Assembly: GCF_017873955.1 (NCBI RefSeq)
Contig: NZ_JAGGKS010000001.1
Span: 558,001 to 622,000 of the forward strand
Length of the DNA stretch: 64,000 nucleotides
Source: Sedimentibacter acidaminivorans
GTDB taxonomy: Bacteria; Bacillota; Clostridia; Tissierellales; Sedimentibacteraceae
Direction: 5' to 3'
Shown here: in pieces, positions 27,233-36,460 of the stretch
Layout of the letters: the number at the start of each line of letters is the position of its first letter
Position numbering within the stretch: the first letter of the stretch is position 1
The notes under the pieces: generated by a model
Told to the model about the DNA's origin: nothing
The model's database searches: none
What the model saw: only the letters and a program-made list of their open reading frames with translations
Made by a program: the position numbers and the translations under genes

Positions 27233-27288
27233 ATGATAAGTAAAAAGCGGAGGGATGCAACATGCTTCCTCCGCTTTTTACTTATCAT
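27233..27288. terminator. Very strong terminator hairpin after the TSCPD gene
   Basis: A perfect 21-base stem: 27233-27253 is complementary to 27268-27288, with a 14-base loop. It contains GCGGAGG/CCTCCGC followed by T-runs on either strand, placed 6 bases after the TSCPD stop. Confidence 0.93.
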
Positions 27289-27294
27289 ACTCTC

Positions 27295-27552
27295 TTATTT
27301 ATCATATTGCTCTTTAAACCCAAGCAATGCTTCTGCTAGTTGATCGGGGCATGACGTCTCCTTACCCCTACATTTTATTCCTTGAAACATCTTAATAACA
27401 TCGTCTATATCTTTCCCTTCAATCAATCTACAAATAGCTCTAAGTCCACCTGAGCATCCTCTTTGAAATCTTACATTTCTAATTATATTATTCTCTACTT
27501 CAAATGAAATATCCTTTGAACATGTACCTTCAGGTTTATAAAAGAATTTCAC
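27295..27552 (-). CDS. Small TSCPD-domain protein
   Basis: About 85 residues of the family with a C-terminal TSCPDQLAEAL motif and conserved cysteines in EGTCS, RGCSGG and IKCRGKETSCPD. The same domain occurs at the C-terminus of some B12-dependent ribonucleotide reductases, where the cysteines may help reduce or bind metal; the free-standing form has no established role. The GTG at 27552 is preferred because GGGGTG lies six bases upstream; the GTG at 27561 would add three residues. Confidence 0.85.
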   Translation of the reverse strand: MKFFYKPEGTCSKDISFEVENNIIRNVRFQRGCSGGLRAICRLIEGKDIDDVIKMFQGIKCRGKETSCPDQLAEALLGFKEQYDK

Positions 27553-27647
27553 ATCAAACACCCCACAAAATATATCTTATTATATGATATTCTGTGATTA
27601 TAACATTAGAACTCCGAGGAAATATTACATTGAATTTTCATGCTTGA

Positions 27648-29093
27648 CTAATATGCTTTTGCAACATAAATCATATGCTTAGCTTCCTTGCCGCAAATAT
27701 GACATTTATCTCCTAAATCTTCTTGTTCAAATGGTATACATCTAATTGTAGCACCTGTTTCTTCTTTTAATTTATCTTCGCATTCTCTACATCCACACCA
27801 CATCATTTTTGCAAAACCTGGCTTAGTTGGCAAATCTTTTTTATATTGCTCGTAATCTGTTACCACATATGTGTGTGCTTCCCTATGTGCTTTTGCTTTT
27901 TCAAATAAATCGCTTTGCATTGTATCTAACATTTCACTTAAAGTTTCATCGATATTATCAAGAGAAATTATTTCTTTTTCAAGTTTATCTCTTCTAACTA
28001 CTACTGCCTGATTATTTTCTATATCTCTTGGTCCAAGTTCTATTCTAATTGGATATCCTTTCATTTCATATTGATTGAATTTCCAACCTGTTGAGTTTCC
28101 TAAATCATCATCAAGCTCAACCCTTATTCCTCTTGCTTTTATTTTATCAAAAATTTCATTTGACTTTTCCAATACTCCTTCTTTTTTCTGAGCTATTGGT
28201 ATTATAACTACCTGAGTTGGAGCAATTTTAGGAGGCAACACAAGTCCCCTATTATCCGAATGAACCATGATTAGTCCCCCAATCAATCTCGTTGAAATAC
28301 CCCATGAAGTATGGAATGGGAATTCTTCTTTTCCTGTTCTTCCTTGATATTTAATTTCAAATGCTTTAGTGAAATGCTGTCCAAGGTTATGTGATGTTCC
28401 TGCTTGTAAAGCCTGACCATCATGCATTAATGCTTCCATAGTATATGTTGCAAATGCTCCTGCGAATTTTTCTTTTTCACTTTTTTGACCTACAACTACT
28501 GGCATTGCCATTAAATCTTCTGCTACTTCCTTATAAATATTTAGCATCTTAAGTGTTTCTTCTTGAGATTCTTCATAAGTCTCATGAAGAGTATGACCTT
28601 CCTGCCATAAAAATTCGGAAGTTCGAAGGAATGGTCTAGTTGATTTCTCCCACCTAACAACACTGCACCACTGATTATATAAATAAGGCAAATCTCTATA
28701 CGAGTTAAGCCACTTTTTATACATGTGACAAATAATAGTTTCTGAAGTAGGTCTAACACAAAGCCTTTCACCTAGTTCTTGACTTCCGCCGTGAGTTACC
28801 CATGCAACTTCTGGAGCGAAGCCCTCAACATGCTCTTTTTCCTTTGTTAACAAGCTTTCAGGAATTAAAAGAGGAAAGTACATATTCTTGTGACCTGTTT
28901 CTTTAAATTTCTCATCTGCATAGCTTTGAATTTTTTCCCAAAGTGCATATCCATATGGCCTAATAACCATAAACCCTTTAACTGGTGAGTAATCTACTAA
29001 TTCATTTTTCATTATAACATCTGTATACCATCTGCTAAAGTCTTCTTCCATAGGTGTAATTTCTTTAACAAAATCTTTTTCTTTTTTTGCCAT
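27648..29093 (-). CDS. proS: Prolyl-tRNA synthetase (archaeal/eukaryote-like type)
   Basis: 481 residues, the short ProS form without the editing insertion. Class II motif 2 is seen around [19 protein letters not shown] and motif 3 near the C-terminal third of the catalytic core; the C-terminal zinc-type region carries [10 protein letters not shown] and [18 protein letters not shown], ending in the characteristic Tyr. It charges tRNA-Pro in the cytoplasm. It is controlled by the T-box leader directly upstream. AAGGGAG supports the start. It is probably transcribed alone. Confidence 0.95.
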   Translation of the reverse strand: MAKKEKDFVKEITPMEEDFSRWYTDVIMKNELVDYSPVKGFMVIRPYGYALWEKIQSYADEKFKETGHKNMYFPLLIPESLLTKEKEHVEGFAPEVAWVTHGGSQELGERLCVRPTSETIICHMYKKWLNSYRDLPYLYNQWCSVVRWEKSTRPFLRTSEFLWQEGHTLHETYEESQEETLKMLNIYKEVAEDLMAMPVVVGQKSEKEKFAGAFATYTMEALMHDGQALQAGTSHNLGQHFTKAFEIKYQGRTGKEEFPFHTSWGISTRLIGGLIMVHSDNRGLVLPPKIAPTQVVIIPIAQKKEGVLEKSNEIFDKIKARGIRVELDDDLGNSTGWKFNQYEMKGYPIRIELGPRDIENNQAVVVRRDKLEKEIISLDNIDETLSEMLDTMQSDLFEKAKAHREAHTYVVTDYEQYKKDLPTKPGFAKMMWCGCRECEDKLKEETGATIRCIPFEQEDLGDKCHICGKEAKHMIYVAKAY

Positions 29094-29106
29094 ATTATTT
29101 CTCCCT

Positions 29107-29320
29107 TATAAAAAATTAACCCGCCTCTAAACAAAGAGGCGGGATTCCGCGGTACCACTCTAATTACTGCAATAAAAATACAGTATCTCATTTTAATAAC
29201 GGTTTTTGCCGTTTGGGTTGTTACTCCCAAATGCTCTAAGGTGGGTTCAACATATATTGGGACAAAAGCCTTTCACCACTAGCTTCCTCTCTAAAGACCA
29301 TATATATTTACTATTCCTTT
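29107..29320 (-). ncRNA. T-box riboswitch of proS
   Basis: On the minus strand the conserved T-box GTGGTACCGCGG lies at 29158-29147. It is followed by the terminator stem CCCGCCTCT/AGAGGCGGG (29143-29135 with 29128-29120) and a U-run. Upstream are the stem I elements AGAGAGGAAGC and AGTGGTG and the specifier-loop context GAACCCACC (29248-29240), giving CCC, a proline codon, as the likely specifier. Uncharged tRNA-Pro would stabilise the antiterminator and allow proS transcription. The specifier reading depends on how the loop is folded. Confidence 0.92.
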
Positions 29321-29456
29321 TCTTAGCCAAATCTTATTTATATTATTATCTACCACATTTAAAGATATATTATATTATTTTTATATTTTTGTCAATAATT
29401 TTTCAGCTAATTTCCATTTTAAAATTCAGACATATTTTTTACTAAAAATCAATCTA

Positions 29457-29485
29457 TTGACTATATGTTGAATTAACCTTATAAT
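29457..29485 (+). promoter_or_regulatory. Promoter of iorAB
   Basis: TTGACT (29457-29462) and TATAAT (29480-29485) with a 17-base spacer, about 40 bases before the iorA start. Confidence 0.85.
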
Positions 29486-29526
29486 TAGTATGTAATTATT
29501 ATAAATACAAAACTAGGAGGTTGTAT

Positions 29527-31296
29527 ATGAAAGAGTTAATGACTGGTAATGAAGCCATCGCACGTGGCGCCTATGAAGCTGGTGTTTTAGTTGCTTCGGC
29601 TTATCCAGGTACACCTAGTACAGAGATAATGGAAAATTTTTCTCAATACGACGGTATTTACGCAGAATGGGCCGTTAACGAAAAAGTGGCTTGTGAGGTT
29701 GCTGTTGGCGCATCGATAAGAGGAGTTAGAACATTTGCAGCTATGAAGCATGTTGGATTAAACGTTGCAGCTGATGCTTTTATGTCTTTTTCTTATCATG
29801 TGGTTAATGGTGGATTCGTTTTAGTGACTGCGGATGAACCAAGCATGTTTTCTTCTCAAAATGAACAGGATAATAGATACTATGCATACTTTGGAAAAAC
29901 TGCTTTGATTGAACCTTCAGACTCACAAGACTGTATAGATTATATGAAATATGCATTTGAAATAAGTGAAAAGTATGAAACACCTGTATTGTTCAGAGTG
30001 ACAACTCGTATTTGTCATTCTAAATCAATTGTTACATTATCAGAAAGAATTGTTCCACCTACTAGAGAATTTAAAAAAGACATAAAAAAAATGCTAATGG
30101 TACCTGCACATTCTAGAATGAGACATCCTCAGATAGAAGAGCAAAGAATTGCTGGCTTACTAGAATATTCAAATAATTGTCCATTAAATACAATGGAAAT
30201 AAATGATACAAAAATAGGAATCATTGCTAATGGTGTTTCTTATCAATATTCTAAAGAAGTTTTCAAAGATACAGTATCTTATTTAAAAATAGGACTATCT
30301 AATCCTTTACCAGATAAAATGATTAAAGAATTTGCACAAAAAGTAGATAAGCTTTATGTTATAGAAGAAAATGAACCATTTATGGAAACTCAAATAAAAG
30401 CCATGGGTATAGACTGCATTGGTAAAGATTTATTTCCTATATACTGGGAGTTTTCACCTGAATTAATTAGAGAAAAAATATTAGGAATAACTCCTTCTGT
30501 ATCTTATCAAACTGATGCACAAGCACCTATTAGACCTCCAGTTCTTTGTGCTGGATGTCCTCACAGAGGATTATTCTATGAACTTGGTAAATACAAAGAT
30601 AAAGCCTTTTTCAGTGGAGATATAGGTTGTTATACATTAGGCGCTGGCAACCCTTTAAATGCCATGGACTCTTCTATATGCATGGGTGGTTCAATAACTG
30701 GAGCTCATGGATTTGAAAAAGCAACAGAAATGAGTGGTGCTGATAAGTTTACAAAATCCTTTGGATTAATTGGCGATTCAACATTTTTCCATTCAGGATT
30801 AACTGGATTAGTTAATGCGGTTTATAACAATTCACCTATTACTACTATTATAATGGATAATAGCATAACTGGAATGACTGGTCATCAGGAAAACCCAGGA
30901 ACAGGTAAAACAGTTATGGGTCAAATTTCACCTGTTATAAATATTAAAGCTCTATGCTTAGCTTGTGGTATTAAGGAAGAAAACCTTATTACTGTTGATC
31001 CATACGACTTAAAGGCAACAAAGGAAGCTATAAAAATGGGATATGAAGCCACTGAACCTTTTGTTATTATAACAAAAAGAGAATGTGCTTTATTAAAGCC
31101 AATAATCAAGGAGAGATCTAAGATGAAATGTAAAGTTGATCCAGATAAATGTAGACGATGCAAGATGTGCTTAAGATCAGGATGTCCTGCTTTACAACTA
31201 GGAGACAAGGTATCAATTGACCTAACTCAATGTAATGGATGTAGTGTTTGCTTACAAATATGCCCATTTGGTGCTATAGAAAGGGTAGGTGAATAA
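29527..31296 (+). CDS. iorA: Indolepyruvate:ferredoxin oxidoreductase, alpha subunit
   Basis: 589 residues. The N-terminal pyrimidine-binding domain (GNEAIARGAYEAGVLVASAY, YPGTPSTEI) is followed by the ThDP-binding domain (GDIGCYTLGAG, GDSTFFHSG, DNSITGMTGHQ) and two C-terminal 4Fe-4S motifs (CRRCKMCLRSGCP and CNGCSVCLQICP). With IorB it oxidatively decarboxylates aryl pyruvates from aromatic amino acids to aryl-acyl-CoA, reducing ferredoxin. It is oxygen-sensitive and typical of anaerobic amino-acid fermenters. AGGAGG lies six bases before ATG at 29527; the longest frame opens at a TTG two codons earlier. Confidence 0.95.
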   Translation: MKELMTGNEAIARGAYEAGVLVASAYPGTPSTEIMENFSQYDGIYAEWAVNEKVACEVAVGASIRGVRTFAAMKHVGLNVAADAFMSFSYHVVNGGFVLVTADEPSMFSSQNEQDNRYYAYFGKTALIEPSDSQDCIDYMKYAFEISEKYETPVLFRVTTRICHSKSIVTLSERIVPPTREFKKDIKKMLMVPAHSRMRHPQIEEQRIAGLLEYSNNCPLNTMEINDTKIGIIANGVSYQYSKEVFKDTVSYLKIGLSNPLPDKMIKEFAQKVDKLYVIEENEPFMETQIKAMGIDCIGKDLFPIYWEFSPELIREKILGITPSVSYQTDAQAPIRPPVLCAGCPHRGLFYELGKYKDKAFFSGDIGCYTLGAGNPLNAMDSSICMGGSITGAHGFEKATEMSGADKFTKSFGLIGDSTFFHSGLTGLVNAVYNNSPITTIIMDNSITGMTGHQENPGTGKTVMGQISPVINIKALCLACGIKEENLITVDPYDLKATKEAIKMGYEATEPFVIITKRECALLKPIIKERSKMKCKVDPDKCRRCKMCLRSGCPALQLGDKVSIDLTQCNGCSVCLQICPFGAIERVGE

Positions 31297-31297
31297 T

Positions 31298-31870
31298 ATG
31301 ATAAAGAATATTTTATTAGTTGGTGTTGGTGGCCAAGGAACAATCCTTACATCTAAAATTATATCTAAAGGTTTCGTTGAAAATGGTTATGATGTAAAAA
31401 TGGCTGAAATTCATGGAATGAGCCAACGTGGAGGAACTGTTACAACTCAAATAAGATATGGTGAAAAAGTGTATTCTCCAGTTATAGAAAAAGGTACAGC
31501 TGATATAATAATAGCCTTTGAAAAAACTGAAGCTTTGAGATTTTTAGATTATTTAAAAAAAGACGGAATATTAGTCATTAATGATTATGAAATTAAACCT
31601 TTTACTGTAGGTATTGGAATGTCTGAATATCCAGATAATGTTTTGGAAAAATATAAATCATCAGTAGATAATGTTCATTTTATAAATGCCAATAAAATTG
31701 CCAATGACATTGGGAACTCAAAAGTTATGAATATTGTTCTTTTAGGCAAACTCGTTAAAATGTTGCAGCTAGATGATATTGATTGGAAAAAAATCATATC
31801 AGAAACTGTACCAAAAAAAGCAATTGAATTAAACATAAAAGCTTTCGAAGTAGGATACGAAAGCAACTAA
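31298..31870 (+). CDS. iorB: Indolepyruvate:ferredoxin oxidoreductase, beta subunit
   Basis: 190 residues matching the gamma-type domain of 2-oxoacid oxidoreductases: ILLVGVGGQGTILTSKII at the N-terminus and EIHGMSQRGGTVTTQIRYG near residue 40. It completes the IorAB enzyme. ATG at 31298 follows the iorA stop by one base and uses AGGTGA within the end of iorA, so the two are translationally coupled. A terminator follows directly. Confidence 0.95.
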   Translation: MIKNILLVGVGGQGTILTSKIISKGFVENGYDVKMAEIHGMSQRGGTVTTQIRYGEKVYSPVIEKGTADIIIAFEKTEALRFLDYLKKDGILVINDYEIKPFTVGIGMSEYPDNVLEKYKSSVDNVHFINANKIANDIGNSKVMNIVLLGKLVKMLQLDDIDWKKIISETVPKKAIELNIKAFEVGYESN

Positions 31871-31880
31871 CTTGATATTT

Positions 31881-31922
31881 AGATTGAATATTGGAATTAA
31901 CCAATATTCAATCTATTTTTTT
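31881..31922 (+). terminator. Terminator of iorAB
   Basis: AGATTGAATATTGG (31881-31894) pairs perfectly with CCAATATTCAATCT (31901-31914), followed by ATTTTTTT. Confidence 0.92.
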
Positions 31923-31966
31923 AATATACTATTATAATCTATAACAACGGAAATGAAAATGTTGTA

Positions 31967-31995
31967 TTGCAAAATAATGGAAATGCTTGTATAAT
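31967..31995 (+). promoter_or_regulatory. Promoter of the 5'-nucleotidase gene
   Basis: TTGCAA (31967-31972) and TATAAT (31990-31995) with a 17-base spacer, 39 bases before the start codon. Confidence 0.8.
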
Positions 31996-32034
31996 AAAAT
32001 TATTGGTAGTATAAAAAAAATGGAGGAGAAAATT

Positions 32035-33816
32035 ATGAAAAAAAGAATTCTAAGCTTAGTACTTATTTCATTATTAATACTAAGTAGCTTTAATTTTGCT
32101 CTAGGCGTGGACACAAATCAAGATGAAATTAAGACAATTACAATCATCCACACAAATGATACTCATGCAAGAGTATTAGACGGCGATGGTATATTGGGTT
32201 TTGCCAAAATTTCTACAATTATAAAAGAAAAAAAGGCTGAAAATCCAAATACATTAGTTCTTGATGCTGGAGACACACTTCATGGTATGCCTATCATTAA
32301 TATTAGCAAAGGCGAAAATGCAGTAAAAATATTAGACGCTGCTGGTTATGATTTCATGACACCTGGTAATCACGATTTCAATTATGGTCAAGAACGATTA
32401 TTGGAACTTAAAGATATGTCTAACTTCTCAATGTTAAGTGCTAATATTTTAGATGAAAGCGGAAAAAGTCTTTTCGAATCATACCAAATAGTTGATATGA
32501 ATGGGGTTAAAGTGGGTGTTTTTGGATTAACAACTCCTGAAACAGCTTACAAAACTAGCCCTGATAATGTTAAAGGCATAACATTTGCTGATCCAATTGA
32601 AGTATCAAAGAAGATGGTTGAAGAGTTAAAAGATAAAACAGACGTTATTATAGCACTTGCACATATAGGACTAGATGAAAGTTCTGTTGTAACTTCAAAG
32701 AAAATTGCTGAAAGTGTTGATGGTATAGATGTTATAATAGATGGGCACAGCCACACCACATTAGAATCAGGAATGATGGTCAATAACACTTTAATTGCCC
32801 AAACAGGAAATTATGATAAGAACCTTGGCTTTGTAAATATACAAGTTAAGGATGGTCTAGTTATTGATAAAAAAGCTGAATTGTTATCTTCTGAAGCTGC
32901 TTCATCAACTGATTTAGACCCTGAATTGTCAGCTTTCATAGATAATATTAAAAAAGAAAATGAACCAATTTTTGCACAAGTAGTTGCTAAAACTGATATA
33001 GATTTAGACGGTACAAGAGAAAATGTTAGAACAAAAGAAACAAACCTTGGTAATTTATCAGCAGATGCAGTAAGAGCTGCTTCAGGTGCTGACATAGGCT
33101 TTGTTAACGGAGGAAACATTAGAGTTTCTATTCCTGTTGGAGATATAACATTTGGCAAGGTCGCTGAATTATTTCCATTTGGTAATACAGTTCAAGTTAA
33201 AAAAATAACTGGTGAAGATTTAATAAAAGCTTTGGAAGTTTCAGTTAGTGGATATCCAGCAACTCAAGGTGGTTTCTTACAGGTTAGTGGATTAACATTC
33301 GAATTTGACCCAACTGAACTATCTGGTTCAAGAGTTGGTGAAGTTCTAGTAGGTGGTAACGCACTAGACAAAGCTTCAGAATATACAGTTGCAATTAATG
33401 ACTTTTTAGGTATAGGTGGAGATGGATACGAAGTATTTAAATCATATCCAATATACGCTGAATTTGGTACATATGAGGAAATTTTTGCAAATTATTTAAA
33501 CACTAACGGAACAAAAGGCATAGATGTATCTGGAAGAATAAAAGTTGTAGAAAAACCTCAAACAGTAGAGCCTCAACCAACTGAAACAGTTGATGAGCCT
33601 GTTATCGAACCTGTTATTGAAATAAAAATACCTGAAACTGTAATGAATGAAACATCATACACTGTAGTATCAGGTGATGTATTGTGGAAAATTGCTGTTA
33701 AGTATAATACAACTTGGGAAGCATTAGCTAAGTATAATAATTTAGCAAATCCTAATTTAATTTTCCCTGGACAAATCATAAAGGTTCCAGTTATAGATGT
33801 AAATCCAGCAGCATAA
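32035..33816 (+). CDS. Secreted 5'-nucleotidase/UshA-like metallophosphatase with a C-terminal LysM domain
   Basis: 593 residues. A signal peptide (MKKRILSLVLISLLILSSF) is followed by a metallophosphatase domain with IIHTNDTHAR, DAGDTLHG, TPGNHDFNYG and DGHSHT, then the 5'-nucleotidase C-terminal domain (about 310-480, with NGGNIR and FPFGNTV). A Pro/Glu-rich linker leads to one LysM domain (about 545-590, YTVVSGDVLWKIAVKYN). The LysM should hold the enzyme on peptidoglycan, where it could release nucleosides and phosphate from extracellular nucleotides. GGAGGAG fits ATG at 32035; the longer frame from 31987 runs into the promoter. Confidence 0.92.
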   Translation: MKKRILSLVLISLLILSSFNFALGVDTNQDEIKTITIIHTNDTHARVLDGDGILGFAKISTIIKEKKAENPNTLVLDAGDTLHGMPIINISKGENAVKILDAAGYDFMTPGNHDFNYGQERLLELKDMSNFSMLSANILDESGKSLFESYQIVDMNGVKVGVFGLTTPETAYKTSPDNVKGITFADPIEVSKKMVEELKDKTDVIIALAHIGLDESSVVTSKKIAESVDGIDVIIDGHSHTTLESGMMVNNTLIAQTGNYDKNLGFVNIQVKDGLVIDKKAELLSSEAASSTDLDPELSAFIDNIKKENEPIFAQVVAKTDIDLDGTRENVRTKETNLGNLSADAVRAASGADIGFVNGGNIRVSIPVGDITFGKVAELFPFGNTVQVKKITGEDLIKALEVSVSGYPATQGGFLQVSGLTFEFDPTELSGSRVGEVLVGGNALDKASEYTVAINDFLGIGGDGYEVFKSYPIYAEFGTYEEIFANYLNTNGTKGIDVSGRIKVVEKPQTVEPQPTETVDEPVIEPVIEIKIPETVMNETSYTVVSGDVLWKIAVKYNTTWEALAKYNNLANPNLIFPGQIIKVPVIDVNPAA

Positions 33817-33854
33817 AATAATTTAATAATATTATATATTAACTTTGCAGTTAG

Positions 33855-33886
33855 ACGGTACGCATGGAATGCGTACCGTTTTTATA
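33855..33886 (+). terminator. Terminator after the 5'-nucleotidase gene
   Basis: ACGGTACGCAT (33855-33865) and ATGCGTACCGT (33869-33879) form a perfect stem with a three-base loop, followed by TTTTTAT. Confidence 0.93.
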
Positions 33887-33911
33887 TTTATTATTAGAGT
33901 TTTGTTATTTA

Positions 33912-34748
33912 TTAATTTTTTAACATTAATACCGATAATTCTGGCACAGCCATAAACCTAAATGGTACTTGCGAAGTTCCTATTCCAATATTTACATATA
34001 ATTTAGTACCTCTATAATTTTCAAATTCATACAACCCTCTAGTATACTTTTCTGCCAAAGGAGGTAAAATTGATGTTTTTAAAAATGGTATTTGAACTTG
34101 ACCACCATGACTATGTCCTGATAAAAATAAATCTATATTATAATCTAACATCAAATTAATAACATCTGGTTCATGGCTAATTACAATATTATAAAAATCT
34201 TCATCAAGATTTTCATTAAGCTTTTCAATATCAACATTTCCAAAAATTGAATCATCTAATCCTATTATATTCAAGTTATAATTTTCTAATTTAATTGAGC
34301 TATTTACTAAATTAACAAAACCGCCTTTTTCCATTATCTCTGAATATACTTTTTCAGCACCACCACCATAATCGTGATTTCCATATACAGAGAATTTACC
34401 AAGAGAAGCTTTTATTTTCCCTAACATTTCACTTATTTGAGATATGTCACTTGTATAAGAATATTTCTTATAATGATCTATAAGATCTCCTGAAAATATT
34501 ACAATGTCAGGATTCTCAGCATTTATCTTATTCACAACTTTTTCTAAATCAACTATGTCGAAAAATTCTGATAGATGAGTATCAGAAAATTGTAGTATTT
34601 TTATTGATGGTGTAGTATCACTTATTAATTTATTAGATATGTTTTCATAATGTACATTTAGCATATTTGGTTCAATAAATCTTGCATACACATATAAGCA
34701 TATTAAAATTACAAATGTAACAGCTATAATCTTGAAAAAGTTTTTCAC
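33912..34748 (-). CDS. Membrane-anchored metallophosphoesterase (YaeI/YkuE-like)
   Basis: 278 residues. An N-terminal membrane segment (about 7-25) is followed by a calcineurin-like phosphoesterase domain with FSDTHLSEF, IVIFSGDLIDH, VYGNHDYGGG, ISHEP and SGHSHGGQVQIPF, which together supply all metal ligands. Similar proteins act on lipid-linked phosphates at the outer face of the membrane; YkuE-like enzymes often carry signal sequences. Substrate not determinable. GTG start with AAGGAG at normal spacing. It is transcribed towards, and ends beside, the terminator of the upstream plus-strand gene. Confidence 0.88.
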   Translation of the reverse strand: MKNFFKIIAVTFVILICLYVYARFIEPNMLNVHYENISNKLISDTTPSIKILQFSDTHLSEFFDIVDLEKVVNKINAENPDIVIFSGDLIDHYKKYSYTSDISQISEMLGKIKASLGKFSVYGNHDYGGGAEKVYSEIMEKGGFVNLVNSSIKLENYNLNIIGLDDSIFGNVDIEKLNENLDEDFYNIVISHEPDVINLMLDYNIDLFLSGHSHGGQVQIPFLKTSILPPLAEKYTRGLYEFENYRGTKLYVNIGIGTSQVPFRFMAVPELSVLMLKN

Positions 34749-34792
34749 ACTAATACTCCTTAAAATTAGTTCAACTATTTTAGTATAACAAA

Positions 34793-34850
34793 AAAATGCA
34801 ATAAAATAAACTGTTGATTTTAAAAACCTCAGTTTATTTTATTGCATTTT
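34793..34850 (-). terminator. Terminator of veg
   Basis: A perfect 21-base stem (34793-34813 with 34830-34850), containing AATGCAATAAAATAAACTG and its complement, with A/T-rich tails. It lies 13 bases after the veg stop. Confidence 0.88.
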
Positions 34851-34862
34851 AATATGATTACA

Positions 34863-35120
34863 TTACACGATTCTTGTTTGTTCTTCATCGCACAAGAAAA
34901 CCTCTACATAATTTGTCAATACATCAATGTAATTAAAAGAGATAACCCTTTTAAAATCCTTGTTATATACATGTACTGTAAAAATTGCAGGATAAGTTCC
35001 AGCTATTACACCTTCACTCATTTGAGACCTATTTTTTCCTTTTCTAACCTTGAACTTAATTTTTTTCCCTACACTGCTCTCAACCATTTCTTTGACTCTC
35101 AAAACAGACTTACTTGTCAA
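34863..35120 (-). CDS. veg: Veg-family protein
   Basis: 85 residues aligned end to end with Bacillus Veg: VGKKIKFKVRKGKNRS early, then GVIAGTYPAIFTVHV and ISFNYIDVLTNYVEVFL. Veg is a small SH3-like protein linked in Bacillus to biofilm formation and spore outgrowth; its biochemical role is unclear. It starts with TTG behind AGAAGGTGA. As in many firmicutes, ispE is close by (36.9 kb), though here corA lies between them. Confidence 0.93.
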   Translation of the reverse strand: MTSKSVLRVKEMVESSVGKKIKFKVRKGKNRSQMSEGVIAGTYPAIFTVHVYNKDFKRVISFNYIDVLTNYVEVFLCDEEQTRIV

Positions 35121-35237
35121 AAAATCACCTTCTGTTCGTTATTTTACCGCATAACGTTAAAATAACACTTATTTGTTAGTATCTTTACCAAAAACTTAAA
35201 AATTATGAGTTTTTTCTCATGATTACATATAATTATC

Positions 35238-35266
35238 TTGCAAAATTTAAAAAAATAGTCTATTAT
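35238..35266 (+). promoter_or_regulatory. Strong promoter upstream of the corA leader
   Basis: TTGCAA (35238-35243) and TATTAT (35261-35266) with a 17-base spacer. It would produce a leader of about 180 bases before corA that contains a small open frame. Confidence 0.65.
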
Positions 35267-35327
35267 AGATAAGGCATAAAGTAATAATACTTTGTAATTA
35301 ACCAATACTAAAAAGGATGTGAATGTA

Positions 35328-35423
35328 ATGGATGAGGTCCCTACGGTCAAAAACTTATATGTTATAATACAACTTAATACTTCACTATTACAATCTAGTT
35401 TACATAAGTATTCAATTTTTTAA
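35328..35423 (+). CDS. Possible 31-residue leader peptide before corA
   Basis: ATG at 35328 preceded by AAAGGATG opens a 31-residue frame (MDEVPTVKNLYVIIQLNTSL and a short tail) ending TAA at 35423, 33 bases before the corA start. It is not recognised. Its position after a good promoter suggests a translated leader, but it could be chance. Confidence 0.35.
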   Translation: MDEVPTVKNLYVIIQLNTSLLQSSLHKYSIF

Positions 35424-35456
35424 TAGTGAAAATCTATTATTAAATTGAGGTGAAAA

Positions 35457-36392
35457 ATGCTTGATATATTCAAAACAATTGATGATACCCTCTTCACATT
35501 AGAAGAGATAGAAGATGGTGCCTGGATAAACCTTGTAGACCCAACAACTGATGAAATAGATTTTATAGAACAAGGGCTGGGTGTAGACAAGGATTTCTTA
35601 AAAGCTGCGTTGGATGAAGAAGAAAGCGCACGTTTAGATGTAGAACACGACCAAGTACTCATTTTAGTTGATACTCCCTATGTTGAAAAAATTGATGATC
35701 ATATTATATATGAAACTCTTCCAATGGGTATAATTTTAACAGAAAAAAACATTATAACTGTTTGTTTGAAAAACTCCATAGTTTTAGATCAATTTGAAAA
35801 AAACAGCATACGATCTTTTTCAACATGTAAAAAATATAGATTTCTTTACCAAATATTATACAAAAATGCGCAAAGGTATCTTTTGTATCTTAGACAAATA
35901 GATAAGATGAGCAATTACGTTGAAAACCAGCTTCAGAAATCTATGAAAAACAAGGAAATAATACAACTTCTTGACTTAGAAAAATCATTGGTATATATTA
36001 CTACAGCACTTAAGGCAAATGAAATAGTACTTGAAAAAGTATCAAAAATGGATATAATAAAAAAATATACTGACGACATAGATCTATTAGAAGACGTAAT
36101 GATAGAAAATAAACAAGCCATAGAAATGGCTAATATATATAGTGGAATATTAAGTATAAAAATGGACGCCTTTGCCTCCATAATTTCTAACAATCTAAAT
36201 ATAGTTATGAAACTTTTAACTTCTATAACTATTTTAATGGCTATACCTACTATGTTTTCAAGTTTTTATGGAATGAATGTTACAAATATACCTTTTTCTC
36301 AATCTCCATATGGATTTTGGTTGGTAATTGGGATATCAGTTGTTACAGCAGGTATTGTAGGCTTTATTCTTGCAAAGAAAAATTTATTTTAG
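35457..36392 (+). CDS. corA: CorA-family magnesium/divalent cation transporter
   Basis: 311 residues. A large cytoplasmic N-terminal domain ends in two C-terminal membrane helices, the first closing with the signature YGMNVTNIP (near residues 275-283) that forms the pore selectivity loop. The family forms pentameric channels for Mg2+ (or Co2+/Ni2+). GAGGTG supports the start. A terminator follows, so it is probably a single-gene unit unless the small upstream frame is real. No Mg2+ riboswitch pattern was recognised. Confidence 0.93.
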   Translation: MLDIFKTIDDTLFTLEEIEDGAWINLVDPTTDEIDFIEQGLGVDKDFLKAALDEEESARLDVEHDQVLILVDTPYVEKIDDHIIYETLPMGIILTEKNIITVCLKNSIVLDQFEKNSIRSFSTCKKYRFLYQILYKNAQRYLLYLRQIDKMSNYVENQLQKSMKNKEIIQLLDLEKSLVYITTALKANEIVLEKVSKMDIIKKYTDDIDLLEDVMIENKQAIEMANIYSGILSIKMDAFASIISNNLNIVMKLLTSITILMAIPTMFSSFYGMNVTNIPFSQSPYGFWLVIGISVVTAGIVGFILAKKNLF

Positions 36393-36405
36393 AATATAAG
36401 CAAAC

Positions 36406-36460
36406 AAAAGAGTAGCACCCTACTTTCCTAACTTAATGGAAAAATGAGTGCTACTCTTTT
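36406..36460 (+). terminator. Terminator of corA
   Basis: AAAAGAGTAGCAC (36406-36418) and GTGCTACTCTTTT (36448-36460) form a perfect 13-base stem ending in a T-run. Confidence 0.9.

Noticed and set aside
35267-35456. Mg2+ riboswitch upstream of corA
   Set aside because: The leader is short and I could not recognise the conserved elements of known Mg2+ sensing RNAs.
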